22,434 nt of DNA from CAZOKN01 sp964580525 (GCA_964580525.1 CAZOKN010000031.1:1-22434), one strand, 5' to 3'. Shown: positions 16,112-22,434, counted from the first letter of the stretch. Program-made: numbers and translations. Notes: generated by a model not told the origin, from the sequence alone.

Positions 16112-17398
16112 ATGGTTAAAAAATATATTCAGGAAAAACTGAAAAAATCCGAGTTCATGCGCCATATTCTTATATTAATGTTAGGAACAGGCTTAGCACA
16201 GGCAATCCCTATACTCGTCAGCCCTATCATAAGCAGAGTTTATTCGCCCGCAGAATATAGTATTTTTGCGCTTTACACCAGCATAGTTTCCATTGGTGCA
16301 ACCATCGTTACACTTCGGTATGAGCAACTGATCGTATTGGTAAAAAATAAAAAAGAAGCCCTTAACATGACGTTATTGGCCTTTTCAATAGTTATAATAC
16401 TTCTAAGTATTTTTATAATTTTTAGCTTAATTATTGGAAAAACATATCTATTGTCTCTTATCCATGCGGAAGAAATGGCGCCTTATTTTTATTTAATTTT
16501 TATCGGAATTTTTCTAACAGCGCTGGCACAAATACTAAATTATGTATTCAGTTGTGAAAAAAAATATAAGAATCTTGCTGGTATAAAAATCATTCAAATG
16601 GGTAGCCTAACCACAACGCAAGTATGTCTTGGAATTAACGGGTTTGGAGGACTAGGCCTTATTGCTGGCAATGTAATTGGAAACTTCGTTGCCAATGCAG
16701 TTTTGCTGCGCAGCTTCTTTAAAAACATATTTAATAAATCTAATATTTCTCTTAAGAAAATAAAAGAGCTTACTAGGAACTACAAAAAATTTCCTTTATA
16801 TAATACCGTCAGTGACACTATTAACGTTTTAGCATCCAATCTGCATATTGTGTTATTCCTTAAATATTTTGGTCAGGAAATTGTTGGAATAATTGCATTT
16901 ACATCACTATTATTTTTAGCGCCAATTTCGCTTATATCAAATTCCTTCTCTCAGGTTTTTTATCAGAAAATATCAACTATCGAATCAAAGGAACATTTAT
17001 TAAAAGTATATAATGGCGGATTAAAATATTTGTTACAAATAGCCGCTATTGTGATCGCAGTATCATTCTTGCTACCGAACAATTTAATTCCTTTTGTTTT
17101 CGGAGAAAAATGGGCCGGCACCTCTGCTTATTTGCTACCTCTAGCCGTCTGGTTTGGCTTTCAGTTTGTAGGCTCTTCTTTATCTATGATATATGTTAGA
17201 TTACACAAACTTGGATTTTTACTCACCTTGAATATCATTAATGCTCTCTCAACTTATTTTATCATTTACGGTGGCAATATTTTTTCATGGGCGATATATA
17301 AAACTGTACTGGTTTTTTGCTTAGTAAAAGCTATGCTATATGGCTGCACTGCAGTATTAGGAATTTATGTAATAAAGAGTTCTAATGGCAAACTATAA
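16112..17398 (+). CDS. wzx: Wzx-type O-antigen flippase / oligosaccharide transporter
   Basis: This 428-residue integral membrane protein is hydrophobic over nearly its whole length, with about 12 predicted helices. RHILILMLGTGLAQAIPIL and SRVYSPAEYSIFALYTSI are the family's characteristic first two helices and loop. Wzx proteins (MOP superfamily) move undecaprenyl-linked repeat units across the inner membrane. The ATG at 16112 follows GGAAG by 8 bases; an in-frame ATG at 16073 adds 13 residues but has no ribosome-binding site. The gene overlaps the next by 14 bp and heads a rightward unit with the acetyltransferase and wbpG. Substrate specificity cannot be read, and sequence divergence is normal for this family. 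Confidence 0.9.
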   Translation: MVKKYIQEKLKKSEFMRHILILMLGTGLAQAIPILVSPIISRVYSPAEYSIFALYTSIVSIGATIVTLRYEQLIVLVKNKKEALNMTLLAFSIVIILLSIFIIFSLIIGKTYLLSLIHAEEMAPYFYLIFIGIFLTALAQILNYVFSCEKKYKNLAGIKIIQMGSLTTTQVCLGINGFGGLGLIAGNVIGNFVANAVLLRSFFKNIFNKSNISLKKIKELTRNYKKFPLYNTVSDTINVLASNLHIVLFLKYFGQEIVGIIAFTSLLFLAPISLISNSFSQVFYQKISTIESKEHLLKVYNGGLKYLLQIAAIVIAVSFLLPNNLIPFVFGEKWAGTSAYLLPLAVWFGFQFVGSSLSMIYVRLHKLGFLLTLNIINALSTYFIIYGGNIFSWAIYKTVLVFCLVKAMLYGCTAVLGIYVIKSSNGKL

Positions 17399-18017
17399 AA
17401 AATACCTCAAAAAAATATATTGGTTTATCACGCCACTACTACCATATGGCAAAATCATATTTGAAACAAAGGACACACAAACCAGGGTTACATGGAAATA
17501 TATATTCTTCCAGAAAATTCTTGGATTTAACAGATGTGCTTACTGGCCTGTACATTTCACTAGTAGCGTTGGTAATATTAAAAATATATATGCCGGGATA
17601 GAAACCTGTCCAGGTTATATGCCTGGCTGTTATATTCAGGGAAATGGCAAAATTTACATAGATGACTACACTCAAATCGCAGCCAATGTAGGCATTATCA
17701 CTGCTAATCACGATGTATATTGCAGCAAAAACCATGCTCCGGCACGAGATGTTAGAATTGGAAAATATGGCTGGATTGGGATGAACTCCACGATATTGCC
17801 GGGAGTTGAGCTTGGTGACTTTACAGTTGTTGGAGCTGGATCGGTTGTTACAAAATCATTTCCAGAAGGATATTGTATTATAGCAGGAAATCCCGCAAAA
17901 ATTATTCGCAAGCTTGAAAAAGAAAAGTGCATATTCTTTAAAAGTGAGTATGAGTATAACGGCTACGTTGAGCATATAAATTTTGAACAATTCAGAAAAA
18001 AGTACTTAGATGTCTAG
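17385..18017 (+). CDS. Hexapeptide-repeat acyltransferase (WbbJ/WcaF-like)
   Basis: This 210-residue protein has an N-terminal segment of about 60 residues, then a left-handed beta-helix of hexapeptide repeats (VGNIKN, IDDYTQ, IGKYGW, LGDFTV). Its likely catalytic histidine is His109 in TANHD. It ends in AGNPAKIIRKLEKEK, as in the maltose/colanic acid O-acetyltransferase group. It probably uses acetyl-CoA to decorate a hydroxyl of the polysaccharide or of a precursor. It starts inside the end of wzx (14-bp overlap) and itself overlaps wbpG by 8 bp, so the three are tightly coupled. The acyl group and acceptor are unknown. Confidence 0.85.
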   Translation: MANYKKYLKKIYWFITPLLPYGKIIFETKDTQTRVTWKYIFFQKILGFNRCAYWPVHFTSSVGNIKNIYAGIETCPGYMPGCYIQGNGKIYIDDYTQIAANVGIITANHDVYCSKNHAPARDVRIGKYGWIGMNSTILPGVELGDFTVVGAGSVVTKSFPEGYCIIAGNPAKIIRKLEKEKCIFFKSEYEYNGYVEHINFEQFRKKYLDV

Positions 18018-19125
18018 AGATTATCAAATCTGCAACCGCTGCATTATGGACACAACAGATCCTGAAATTGTTTTCGATGAAAGTGGAAATTGCAATCATT
18101 GCAACAAGGTAGAGACATTTATAAAACCACAATGGCTCCCAAATACAGAAGGGGAGCAACGCCTTGCAAAAATCGTTCAGGACATAAAATCAGCAAAAAG
18201 TGATAATAAATATGACTGTATTATCGGATTAAGTGGCGGCGTAGATAGCTCATATCTTGCTTATATTGCAAAAACAAAATTGGGTTTAAACCCACTTGCA
18301 GTCCATGTCGATGGCGGCTGGAACTCTGATGAAGCTGTAAGCAACATTGAAAATCTTACCAAAAAACTTGGGATAGACTTATATACAGTTGTGGTTAACT
18401 GGCAGGAAATGAAAGACCTTCAACTTGCATTTTTAAAAGCTGCTGTTGCCAATCAAGATGTACCGCAGGATCATGCATTTTTTGCCGGGCTTTATAGTTT
18501 CAGCGTTAAATATAAAATCCGCCATGTTCTGAATGGCTCTAACTTTGCAACTGAGTCTATCCTTCCAGCATCCTGGGGCTATAACGCGATGGATTCAATA
18601 TATATAATGGATATCCATAAAAAATTTGGTACGCGTAAATTAAAGACATTCCCAATAGTAAGCTTCTATAAACGTTATATATATTACCCTTTTATAAAAA
18701 AAATGCAGGTCATAAAACCGCTTAACTATATGCCTTATAACAAAGACGAAGCCATTGCGATTATGGAAAAAGAGCTGGGATGGAAATATTATGGCGGAAA
18801 ACATCATGAATCACGCTTTACCAAGTTCTTTCAAGCTTATTACCTGCCGGTGAAATTTGGTTATGATAAAAGACGCGCACACCTTGCAAGCCTTATTATG
18901 TCAGGTTCTATAACACGCGATGCAGCATTGGCTGAAATGGAAAAACTACCGTATAATGAAGATACGATTGAAAGCGATATGGAGTTTGTGGCTAAAAAGC
19001 TTGGCATTAGTATGGCTGAATTCAAAGAATTAATGGCGTTACCAAACAAAGCGACCAGCGATTATAAATCCAATGCAAAATTTTTGGCATTTGCCCTGAA
19101 GGTTAAGCGCTTTCTGAAAATTTAG
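18010..19125 (+). CDS. wbpG: LPS N-acetyl sugar amidotransferase (WbpG-type)
   Basis: This 371-residue protein of the ATP-pyrophosphatase (PP-loop) superfamily has the loop LSGGVDSS at 74-81. Upstream are two Cys pairs, C8-x2-C11 and C28-x2-C31, that look like a metal site. WbpG is the synthetase of a three-part amidotransferase: HisH2 frees ammonia from glutamine, HisF2 channels it, and WbpG uses ATP to activate the 3-acetamido group and form the acetamidine of ManNAc(3NAm)A. HNGSN-type C-terminal residues such as HVLNGSNFATES are typical. The related PseA/LegA enzymes act on nonulosonic acids, but the complete wbpA-E-D-B-I set beside it favours the uronate. Both HisF2 and HisH2 are present but in other transcription units. 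Confidence 0.93.
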   Translation: MSRDYQICNRCIMDTTDPEIVFDESGNCNHCNKVETFIKPQWLPNTEGEQRLAKIVQDIKSAKSDNKYDCIIGLSGGVDSSYLAYIAKTKLGLNPLAVHVDGGWNSDEAVSNIENLTKKLGIDLYTVVVNWQEMKDLQLAFLKAAVANQDVPQDHAFFAGLYSFSVKYKIRHVLNGSNFATESILPASWGYNAMDSIYIMDIHKKFGTRKLKTFPIVSFYKRYIYYPFIKKMQVIKPLNYMPYNKDEAIAIMEKELGWKYYGGKHHESRFTKFFQAYYLPVKFGYDKRRAHLASLIMSGSITRDAALAEMEKLPYNEDTIESDMEFVAKKLGISMAEFKELMALPNKATSDYKSNAKFLAFALKVKRFLKI

Positions 19126-19175
19126 TTATATGCGCTAGACATATTTTAACTTGAATTTTTGTCATATCATTCGTC

Positions 19176-19332
19176 GTCATCCCCGACGTTAGATGAGTCA
19201 AAAATCTTTCTTCAAGATTTTTGTGATGAATCTTACGAGCGGGGATATTGTTCAATTAGAACCGAATCCCCGCTCCAAGGCTCTTAAAGCCGACTAAGCA
19301 TGTCGGCTAACTCGCCTAAGGTCGGCGATGAC
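19176..19332. repeat. Palindromic element with terminal inverted repeats and three hairpins
   Basis: The ends form an imperfect inverted repeat: GTCATCCCCGACGTTAG (19176-19192) against the reverse complement of 19316-19332, 15 of 17 matching. Inside are three hairpins. AAAAATCTT/AAGATTTTT spans 19200-19222 (9 bp, 5-base loop). GAGCGGGGAT/ATCCCCGCTC spans 19237-19275 (10 bp, 19-base loop). AGCCGAC/GTCGGCT spans 19288-19308 (7 bp, 7-base loop). The strand can therefore fold into a closed stem with three arms. It is visibly GC-richer than its flanks and lies between convergent wbpG and the deacetylase-like gene, where it could also end transcription from both sides. It encodes no protein. It resembles the non-autonomous palindromic repeats scattered in some alphaproteobacterial genomes, but no second copy occurs in this window. 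Confidence 0.7.
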
Positions 19333-19343
19333 CATAAACAAAA

Positions 19344-20048
19344 TTAATTAGGAACAAACCACTCAACACCCTCCCTTGCCGCTATTATTGCAAGCAGATC
19401 AAAATCTTCACGGGTTTGTTTAATAGAAAAATAATTCTCCGGGTGCGTTAAAATTGGAATAACTGCATTCTTTGCATTAGCTATGCATTTTTCAATAGAC
19501 ATAGTTTTTAGATCCCTATATCCAGTCTCAACCCAGAACATTTTTGGGTAAAAATTATCTTTCGGCACATCAAAATTATCCATCACCCCATTGCCAAAAA
19601 TAAACGGAACATTAACTTTTTTCGACCAATCCAGATATTTTTCTTCCTCATAAGGCGCATAATGATGCCTGCCCAGCTTAAGCTCACCAGACCCATGTTT
19701 AGAAAAAGAATGTATTTTATCGCATCCTGTTTTCTTTTTAAAAACATTTAACTCACCTTCAAAAGATTCAAATGTTCTGGTATCTTCTGCATGAAAACCA
19801 ATTAAGTGGCCAAGCTGCTTAAAAATAGCAGCAGTGTCAGAATCAGGGGCTGTGCAATTACGAAAATAAAAAATAGCCGCAATTCCACGCTGATTTAATA
19901 TTTCAGCAAATCCTATAGCTTGCTCAATATATCCAAGGCCTTTTATCGGTGGAAAATAATAATCCTCCCTAAGTTTCGATATTATCCGCCTGAATAAATT
20001 TCCGTTACCAAAAGGCTTATCCACATCTAATCTTAAAATCATCGGCAT
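19344..20048 (-). CDS. Polysaccharide deacetylase-like (NodB-fold) protein
   Basis: This 234-residue protein opens with MPMILRLDVDKPFG; the LDVD strand (Asp8, Asp10) is where NodB-fold deacetylases place the catalytic and metal-binding aspartates. Further candidate metal ligands are His86 (GFHAEDTR), His118 (FSKHGSG) and His202 (ILTHPENY). The rest alternates strands and helices like a small distorted barrel. The standard H-x3-H motif is not obvious, so the assignment is to the broad glycoside hydrolase/deacetylase fold and the reaction is a guess, probably N- or O-deacetylation of a sugar. It follows the AAC(3)-like gene by 9 bp with AGG before the ATG, so both form one leftward operon. A deacetylase paired with an acyltransferase could swap acyl groups on an amino sugar. 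Confidence 0.7.
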   Translation of the reverse strand: MPMILRLDVDKPFGNGNLFRRIISKLREDYYFPPIKGLGYIEQAIGFAEILNQRGIAAIFYFRNCTAPDSDTAAIFKQLGHLIGFHAEDTRTFESFEGELNVFKKKTGCDKIHSFSKHGSGELKLGRHHYAPYEEEKYLDWSKKVNVPFIFGNGVMDNFDVPKDNFYPKMFWVETGYRDLKTMSIEKCIANAKNAVIPILTHPENYFSIKQTREDFDLLAIIAAREGVEWFVPN

Positions 20049-20057
20049 ATGATAAAC

Positions 20058-20903
20058 CTATTTATTGAACAATTTTTTCTTAAGAAACTTATATAATATT
20101 CCAGGCATTTTATGTAGCCTATCCCACCTGCGCACATTGCATGCAAAACACAAAGCATTGTCGCATATATTGAATTTCGCATCAGATTTCATTAAGGAAT
20201 ATTCTATTTTATACGCCTCTTTTAATGGAACCAGAATAGAAACCGCATTTCCAACCATGCCCTCTTTCAGCAAGCCTTCTTTTTGATAATATGGGTAAAA
20301 TTTAGAATATGACTGCGAGCATAGGCCCACATCTTTGCGCCTGAATAATTTCATCTTACCTTCATTTTGAAAATACACCCTGGTAAACCACGGGAAAATC
20401 ACTCGTTTGTGTAATCCCAGATCATATTCTGCTAAATGCGCTGTGGTAAAACCGGGACTTTCTTCTAAACATCCTATTAAAACACCTTTTACATTTAAAT
20501 CCATTAGCTTTCGCATAGGCTCATATGCCGGCGATAAGTGATCGTGCCTATTAACAATTTCTTCTGCATGCTTTCCAATTGCTACAAATGAACACATTGG
20601 ATGCACACTTCGTTTTGCATCAGGGTGGTCAAGCATCATTTGCGCCAAAGCACCTGCATATGTTGGAGTTTTTATATGAAAATAATTTTCAGGATTTGGC
20701 TTTTTTATGGTAAAGCTTTTCGTAAATGCAAGCCCTACCAACGTTCCTTCCGCGCCAATAATATTAAGCAGTGCTTCTAAAACGTCACGTTTATTAATTT
20801 TGCCGATAACGCTAAGTTTTGTCCTTATTAATACGGTATCGCCGGATGATATACCCAGATTTTTCAAATCCTCTATTAAACTATCTTTGGTGATTGTCTT
20901 CAT
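20058..20903 (-). CDS. AAC(3)-fold N-acyltransferase, probably sugar-modifying
   Basis: This 281-residue protein belongs to the aminoglycoside 3-N-acetyltransferase family by fold. SVHPMCSFVAIGKHAEEIV (99-117) and HLSPAYEP (122-129) match the acetyl-CoA site, and TTAHLAEY has the conserved His156 and Glu159. Homologues occur in many O-antigen and capsule clusters, where they are thought to acylate amino sugars. Its position inside this locus, paired with a deacetylase-like gene, argues against drug resistance. The C-terminus carries a cysteine group (C247, C252, C255) and a basic tail. ATG 20903 is preferred; the frame can be extended to a TTG at 20948 with no better ribosome-binding site. 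First gene of its leftward operon and divergent from hisH2. Confidence 0.8.
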   Translation of the reverse strand: MKTITKDSLIEDLKNLGISSGDTVLIRTKLSVIGKINKRDVLEALLNIIGAEGTLVGLAFTKSFTIKKPNPENYFHIKTPTYAGALAQMMLDHPDAKRSVHPMCSFVAIGKHAEEIVNRHDHLSPAYEPMRKLMDLNVKGVLIGCLEESPGFTTAHLAEYDLGLHKRVIFPWFTRVYFQNEGKMKLFRRKDVGLCSQSYSKFYPYYQKEGLLKEGMVGNAVSILVPLKEAYKIEYSLMKSDAKFNICDNALCFACNVRRWDRLHKMPGILYKFLKKKLFNK

Positions 20904-21031
20904 GTTTTGCCGCTTTTTGCGACGAATTTTATTGTAATGACCAAGCAATGTCTATAGAAAATCCTTTTGAATTATTATATATAATACTTTAATTTTGGAT
21001 TACCGCATTTCTTCACTTTTTTAAAAATAAT

Positions 21032-21649
21032 ATGATAACAATCATCGACTATGATATGGGCAACGTGAAGTCCGTTATGAATATGCTAAAGAAAATAGGC
21101 ATAAAAAGTACTCTTTCCAGAAATATGGACGACATTATAAAAGCTGAAAAGCTTATCCTTCCTGGTGTTGGTGCATTTGACGCAGCTATGCAAAAATTGA
21201 AAGAATATAATTTAATAGATATATTAAACACAAAGGTGATAAAAGAAAAAACTCCTGTTTTAGGAATTTGCCTTGGAATGCATATTATGTCAGAAACCAG
21301 TGAAGAAGGAAATCTATCTGGTCTTGGCTGGTTTAATGCGCAAGTAAAAAAATTCAACTTTGATAGCTCTCCTAATCATAACTTACCAATTCCACACATG
21401 GGATGGAATGTTGCTACACCAAATTCTACCGAAAATCTTTTTAAAGAACTTGACGCAAAATCACGGTTTTATTTTGTACATTCTTATCATATTGAATGCA
21501 GAGATAAGAACGATATTCTTGCTACTACAAATTATGGTTATGAATTCACATGCTCTGTTCATAAAGACAATATCTATGCTGTACAATTTCACCCGGAAAA
21601 GAGCCATAAATTCGGCATGCAATTGCTTAAAAACTTCGTCAACTTATAA
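21032..21649 (+). CDS. hisH2: HisH-like glutaminase subunit of sugar amidotransferase (HisH2)
   Basis: This 205-residue class I glutamine amidotransferase has the triad Cys80 (LGICLGMH), His187 and Glu189 (QFHPEKS), plus the PGVG strand at 44-47. It should hydrolyse glutamine and hand ammonia to the HisF2 barrel for use by WbpG. HisH of histidine biosynthesis is the close relative; the absence of other his genes and the presence of wbpG and hisF2 decide the role. It stands alone on its strand, 128 bp from the divergent AAC(3)-like gene. There is no clear ribosome-binding site before the ATG, only A/T-rich sequence. A TATAAT at 20980-20985 lacks a -35 partner. Confidence 0.92.
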   Translation: MITIIDYDMGNVKSVMNMLKKIGIKSTLSRNMDDIIKAEKLILPGVGAFDAAMQKLKEYNLIDILNTKVIKEKTPVLGICLGMHIMSETSEEGNLSGLGWFNAQVKKFNFDSSPNHNLPIPHMGWNVATPNSTENLFKELDAKSRFYFVHSYHIECRDKNDILATTNYGYEFTCSVHKDNIYAVQFHPEKSHKFGMQLLKNFVNL

Positions 21650-21653
21650 TGAC

Positions 21654-21677
21654 GCAATAAGTTTATTGCATAATCAT
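21654..21677. repeat. Hairpin with GCATAATCA flank, copy 1
   Basis: GCAATAA (21654-21660) and TTATTGC (21663-21669) form a perfect 7-bp stem. The last GC of the stem belongs to GCATAATCA (21669 onwards in effect, shared with copy 2). It begins 4 bases after the hisH2 stop codon, so it may protect or end that transcript, but no run of T follows as in a standard intrinsic terminator. Confidence 0.45.
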
Positions 21678-21721
21678 TATTCGAAAATCTCCTCACAAAT
21701 CAGCTACTGAAGTAGTTTTTA

Positions 21722-21746
21722 CAGGACTTTAAGTCCTGCATAATCA
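21722..21746. repeat. Hairpin with GCATAATCA flank, copy 2
   Basis: CAGGACTT (21722-21729) and AAGTCCTG (21731-21738) are perfect reverse complements around one central base. GCATAATCA follows directly, overlapping the last bases of the stem, exactly as in copy 1. The stem sequence differs from copy 1, so the fold and the flank are shared rather than the arm sequence. A run of T lies on the left side (21715-21720), which would suit a terminator read leftward, though no leftward gene ends here. Confidence 0.45.
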
Positions 21747-21970
21747 ATTACAAACTATAAAACCCCCACTTCGAACAACTTGGACTTGCATATAACAATT
21801 AAATGATGTATATACCCACATCCTGATTGTAAGAATATTGTATCTTATATTTTGTGGCATAGTTTTTTATATTAATTTAACTATAGGTTGCAGCGATACT
21901 GCAAAATTCAATCAAAAGGCTGCATTTATTAACATTTAAGCTCTATTTTTAAGCGATTAATCATATTCAG

Positions 21971-22004
21971 TTAACTATTTGTTAATAATTAGATTGTATA
22001 TAAT
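21971..22004 (+). promoter_or_regulatory. CtrA-type box and -10 element upstream of the exoprotein gene
   Basis: TTAA (21971-21974), 7 bases, TTAA (21982-21985) is an exact TTAA-N7-TTAA match to the binding site of the alphaproteobacterial cell-cycle regulator CtrA. TATAAT follows at 21999-22004. The box covers the place where a -35 element would sit (about 21976-21981), and the -35 itself is poor (TATTTG), which is the usual design of CtrA-activated promoters. Transcription would start near 22010 and leave a leader of about 110 bases. In such AT-rich DNA the box could arise by chance; its position relative to the -10 is the main support. Confidence 0.5.
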
Positions 22005-22121
22005 TTCGCGACATTTAGTGGGTTGAGTTATTTTAAGGCACGAAGGTAAAAAATACGGCATTTAAATGATTGGGTGCCATTTAAAAAAAGCCAGATAGGC
22101 GTTTTAATTTAGGAAGATGCG

Positions 22122-22434
22122 ATGACTGGTTTTAAGAATATGGCATTATTGCTGAAACGTTATTTTGCGGAATTGCTTTTGGGCGTTGGCACTGGCAAAT
22201 TAATCGCTTATAATGGTTATTCTTTTTCTAATACAATTGCCGAAAACCAAGGCCATTCCATCAATCCAGACGACAACTACTTAGAAGAAACTTTTGCGCC
22301 TGTAAGATCTTTTGCTTTTGCACGCTCTTGCATCTGTATTTTCATATCATTCTTATTAGTTTTCGAACCATTTGTAGCGCATGCAACAGACGGCATTGTT
22401 GTAGATGCGGCAGCTGGTGCGCAAAGGGCAACGA
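22122..22434 (+). CDS. Filamentous haemagglutinin-like TpsA exoprotein, N-terminal 104 codons only
   Basis: The open frame runs from ATG 22122 (AGGAAG 6 bases upstream) past the window end. Residues 1-65 are an N-terminal extension; residues 68-85 are hydrophobic (CICIFISFLLVFEPFVA); and AHA at 86-88 is a good signal-peptidase site. The mature protein would begin TDGIVVDAAAGAQRAT, resembling the first residues of the TPS domain in filamentous haemagglutinin and CdiA-type proteins (GI..D....A..P pattern). Such proteins cross the outer membrane through a TpsB partner and act as adhesins or contact-dependent toxins. Both the large body and any tpsB gene would be outside the window. The only other Met in the frame is residue 7, so the long extension is real if the frame is used. 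Identity rests on a short match. Confidence 0.6.
   Translation, partial: MTGFKNMALLLKRYFAELLLGVGTGKLIAYNGYSFSNTIAENQGHSINPDDNYLEETFAPVRSFAFARSCICIFISFLLVFEPFVAHATDGIVVDAAAGAQRAT

Larger units (their letters stand above)
21650..22121. other. 472-bp non-coding region between hisH2 and the exoprotein gene
   Basis: I find no convincing gene here; the short frames overlapping the end of hisH2 are shadows. The stretch is very AT-rich. From left to right it holds two hairpins with a common GCATAATCA flank (21654-21677 and 21722-21746), a plain AT-rich stretch (about 21750-21960), a TTAA-N7-TTAA box at 21971-21985, a TATAAT at 21999-22004, and an inverted repeat at 22061-22085 close to the start of the next gene. 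Its length and content suit a regulated promoter plus leader for the exoprotein gene. Confidence 0.6.

Noticed and set aside
19200..19222. First hairpin of the palindromic element as a simple intrinsic terminator of wbpG
   Set aside because: Stem is all A/T except one pair, and it is one of three arms within a larger element; a terminator role is possible but not the full explanation.
20058..20903. AAC(3)-like gene as aminoglycoside resistance
   Set aside because: It is embedded in a sugar locus and paired with a deacetylase-like gene; family membership alone does not show drug modification.
20980..20985. TATAAT as the hisH2 promoter
   Set aside because: No -35 at 16-18 bases; in such AT-rich DNA a lone TATAAT is weak evidence, so it is only mentioned under hisH2.
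21360..21710. Rightward frame overlapping the end of hisH2
   Set aside because: Out-of-frame shadow of hisH2 with no family resemblance; its last part lies in the hairpin region.
1..22434. CRISPR array, tRNA, rRNA, insertion sequence or phage genes
   Set aside because: No regularly spaced direct repeats, no tRNA-like fold with a recognisable T arm, no rRNA sequence and no transposase or integrase motifs were seen on either strand.

Overview
The window is AT-rich, with many in-frame TTA/ATA/AAA codons. It looks like a chromosomal segment of a Gram-negative bacterium, most likely an alphaproteobacterium. The Gram-negative call rests on the O-antigen-type sugar cluster, an outer-membrane efflux lipoprotein and the start of a two-partner-secretion exoprotein. 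The alphaproteobacterial call is an inference. It rests on a TTAA-N7-TTAA box of the CtrA type at 21971-21985 and on the style of the tandem-receiver sensor kinases. I cannot name a species.

Region 1 (1-720, leftward): two small START/Bet v1-fold (SRPBCC) proteins. The second is cut by the window edge. Region 2 (899-7722): a signalling block. It holds a soluble GAF-PAS histidine kinase, a short leftward RsbW-like ATPase fragment that lacks its N-box, a free Hpt domain, a CHASE3 membrane hybrid kinase with two C-terminal receivers, a single-domain response regulator, and a NodT-type outer-membrane efflux lipoprotein 7 bp behind the regulator. The hybrid kinase, Hpt and CheY-like protein contain every piece of a multistep phosphorelay.

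Region 3 (7741-21649): a surface-polysaccharide locus built around a di-N-acetylated aminouronic acid. WbpA (6-dehydrogenase), WbpB (3-dehydrogenase), WbpE (aminotransferase), WbpD (N-acetyltransferase) and WbpI (2-epimerase) form the complete route from UDP-GlcNAc to UDP-2,3-diacetamido-2,3-dideoxy-mannuronate. WbpG, HisH2 and HisF2 are the three parts of the amidotransferase that turns the 3-acetamido group into an acetamidino group in the Pseudomonas aeruginosa O5 family. Here these three lie in three separate transcription units. Two GT4 glycosyltransferases, a Wzx flippase, a hexapeptide acetyltransferase, an AAC(3)-fold acyltransferase and a deacetylase-like protein complete the locus. 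I see no Wzy polymerase, WaaL ligase or initiating transferase. The locus changes strand repeatedly, which suggests it was assembled or shuffled.

Region 4 (19126-19343): between convergent genes there is a compact palindromic element of about 157 bp, with terminal inverted repeats enclosing three hairpins. Region 5 (21650-22434): a 472-bp non-coding stretch with two hairpins that share a flank, a CtrA-type box beside a TATAAT, and an AT-rich inverted repeat in the presumed leader. It leads into the first 104 codons of a filamentous-haemagglutinin-like (TpsA) protein with an unusually long N-terminal extension.
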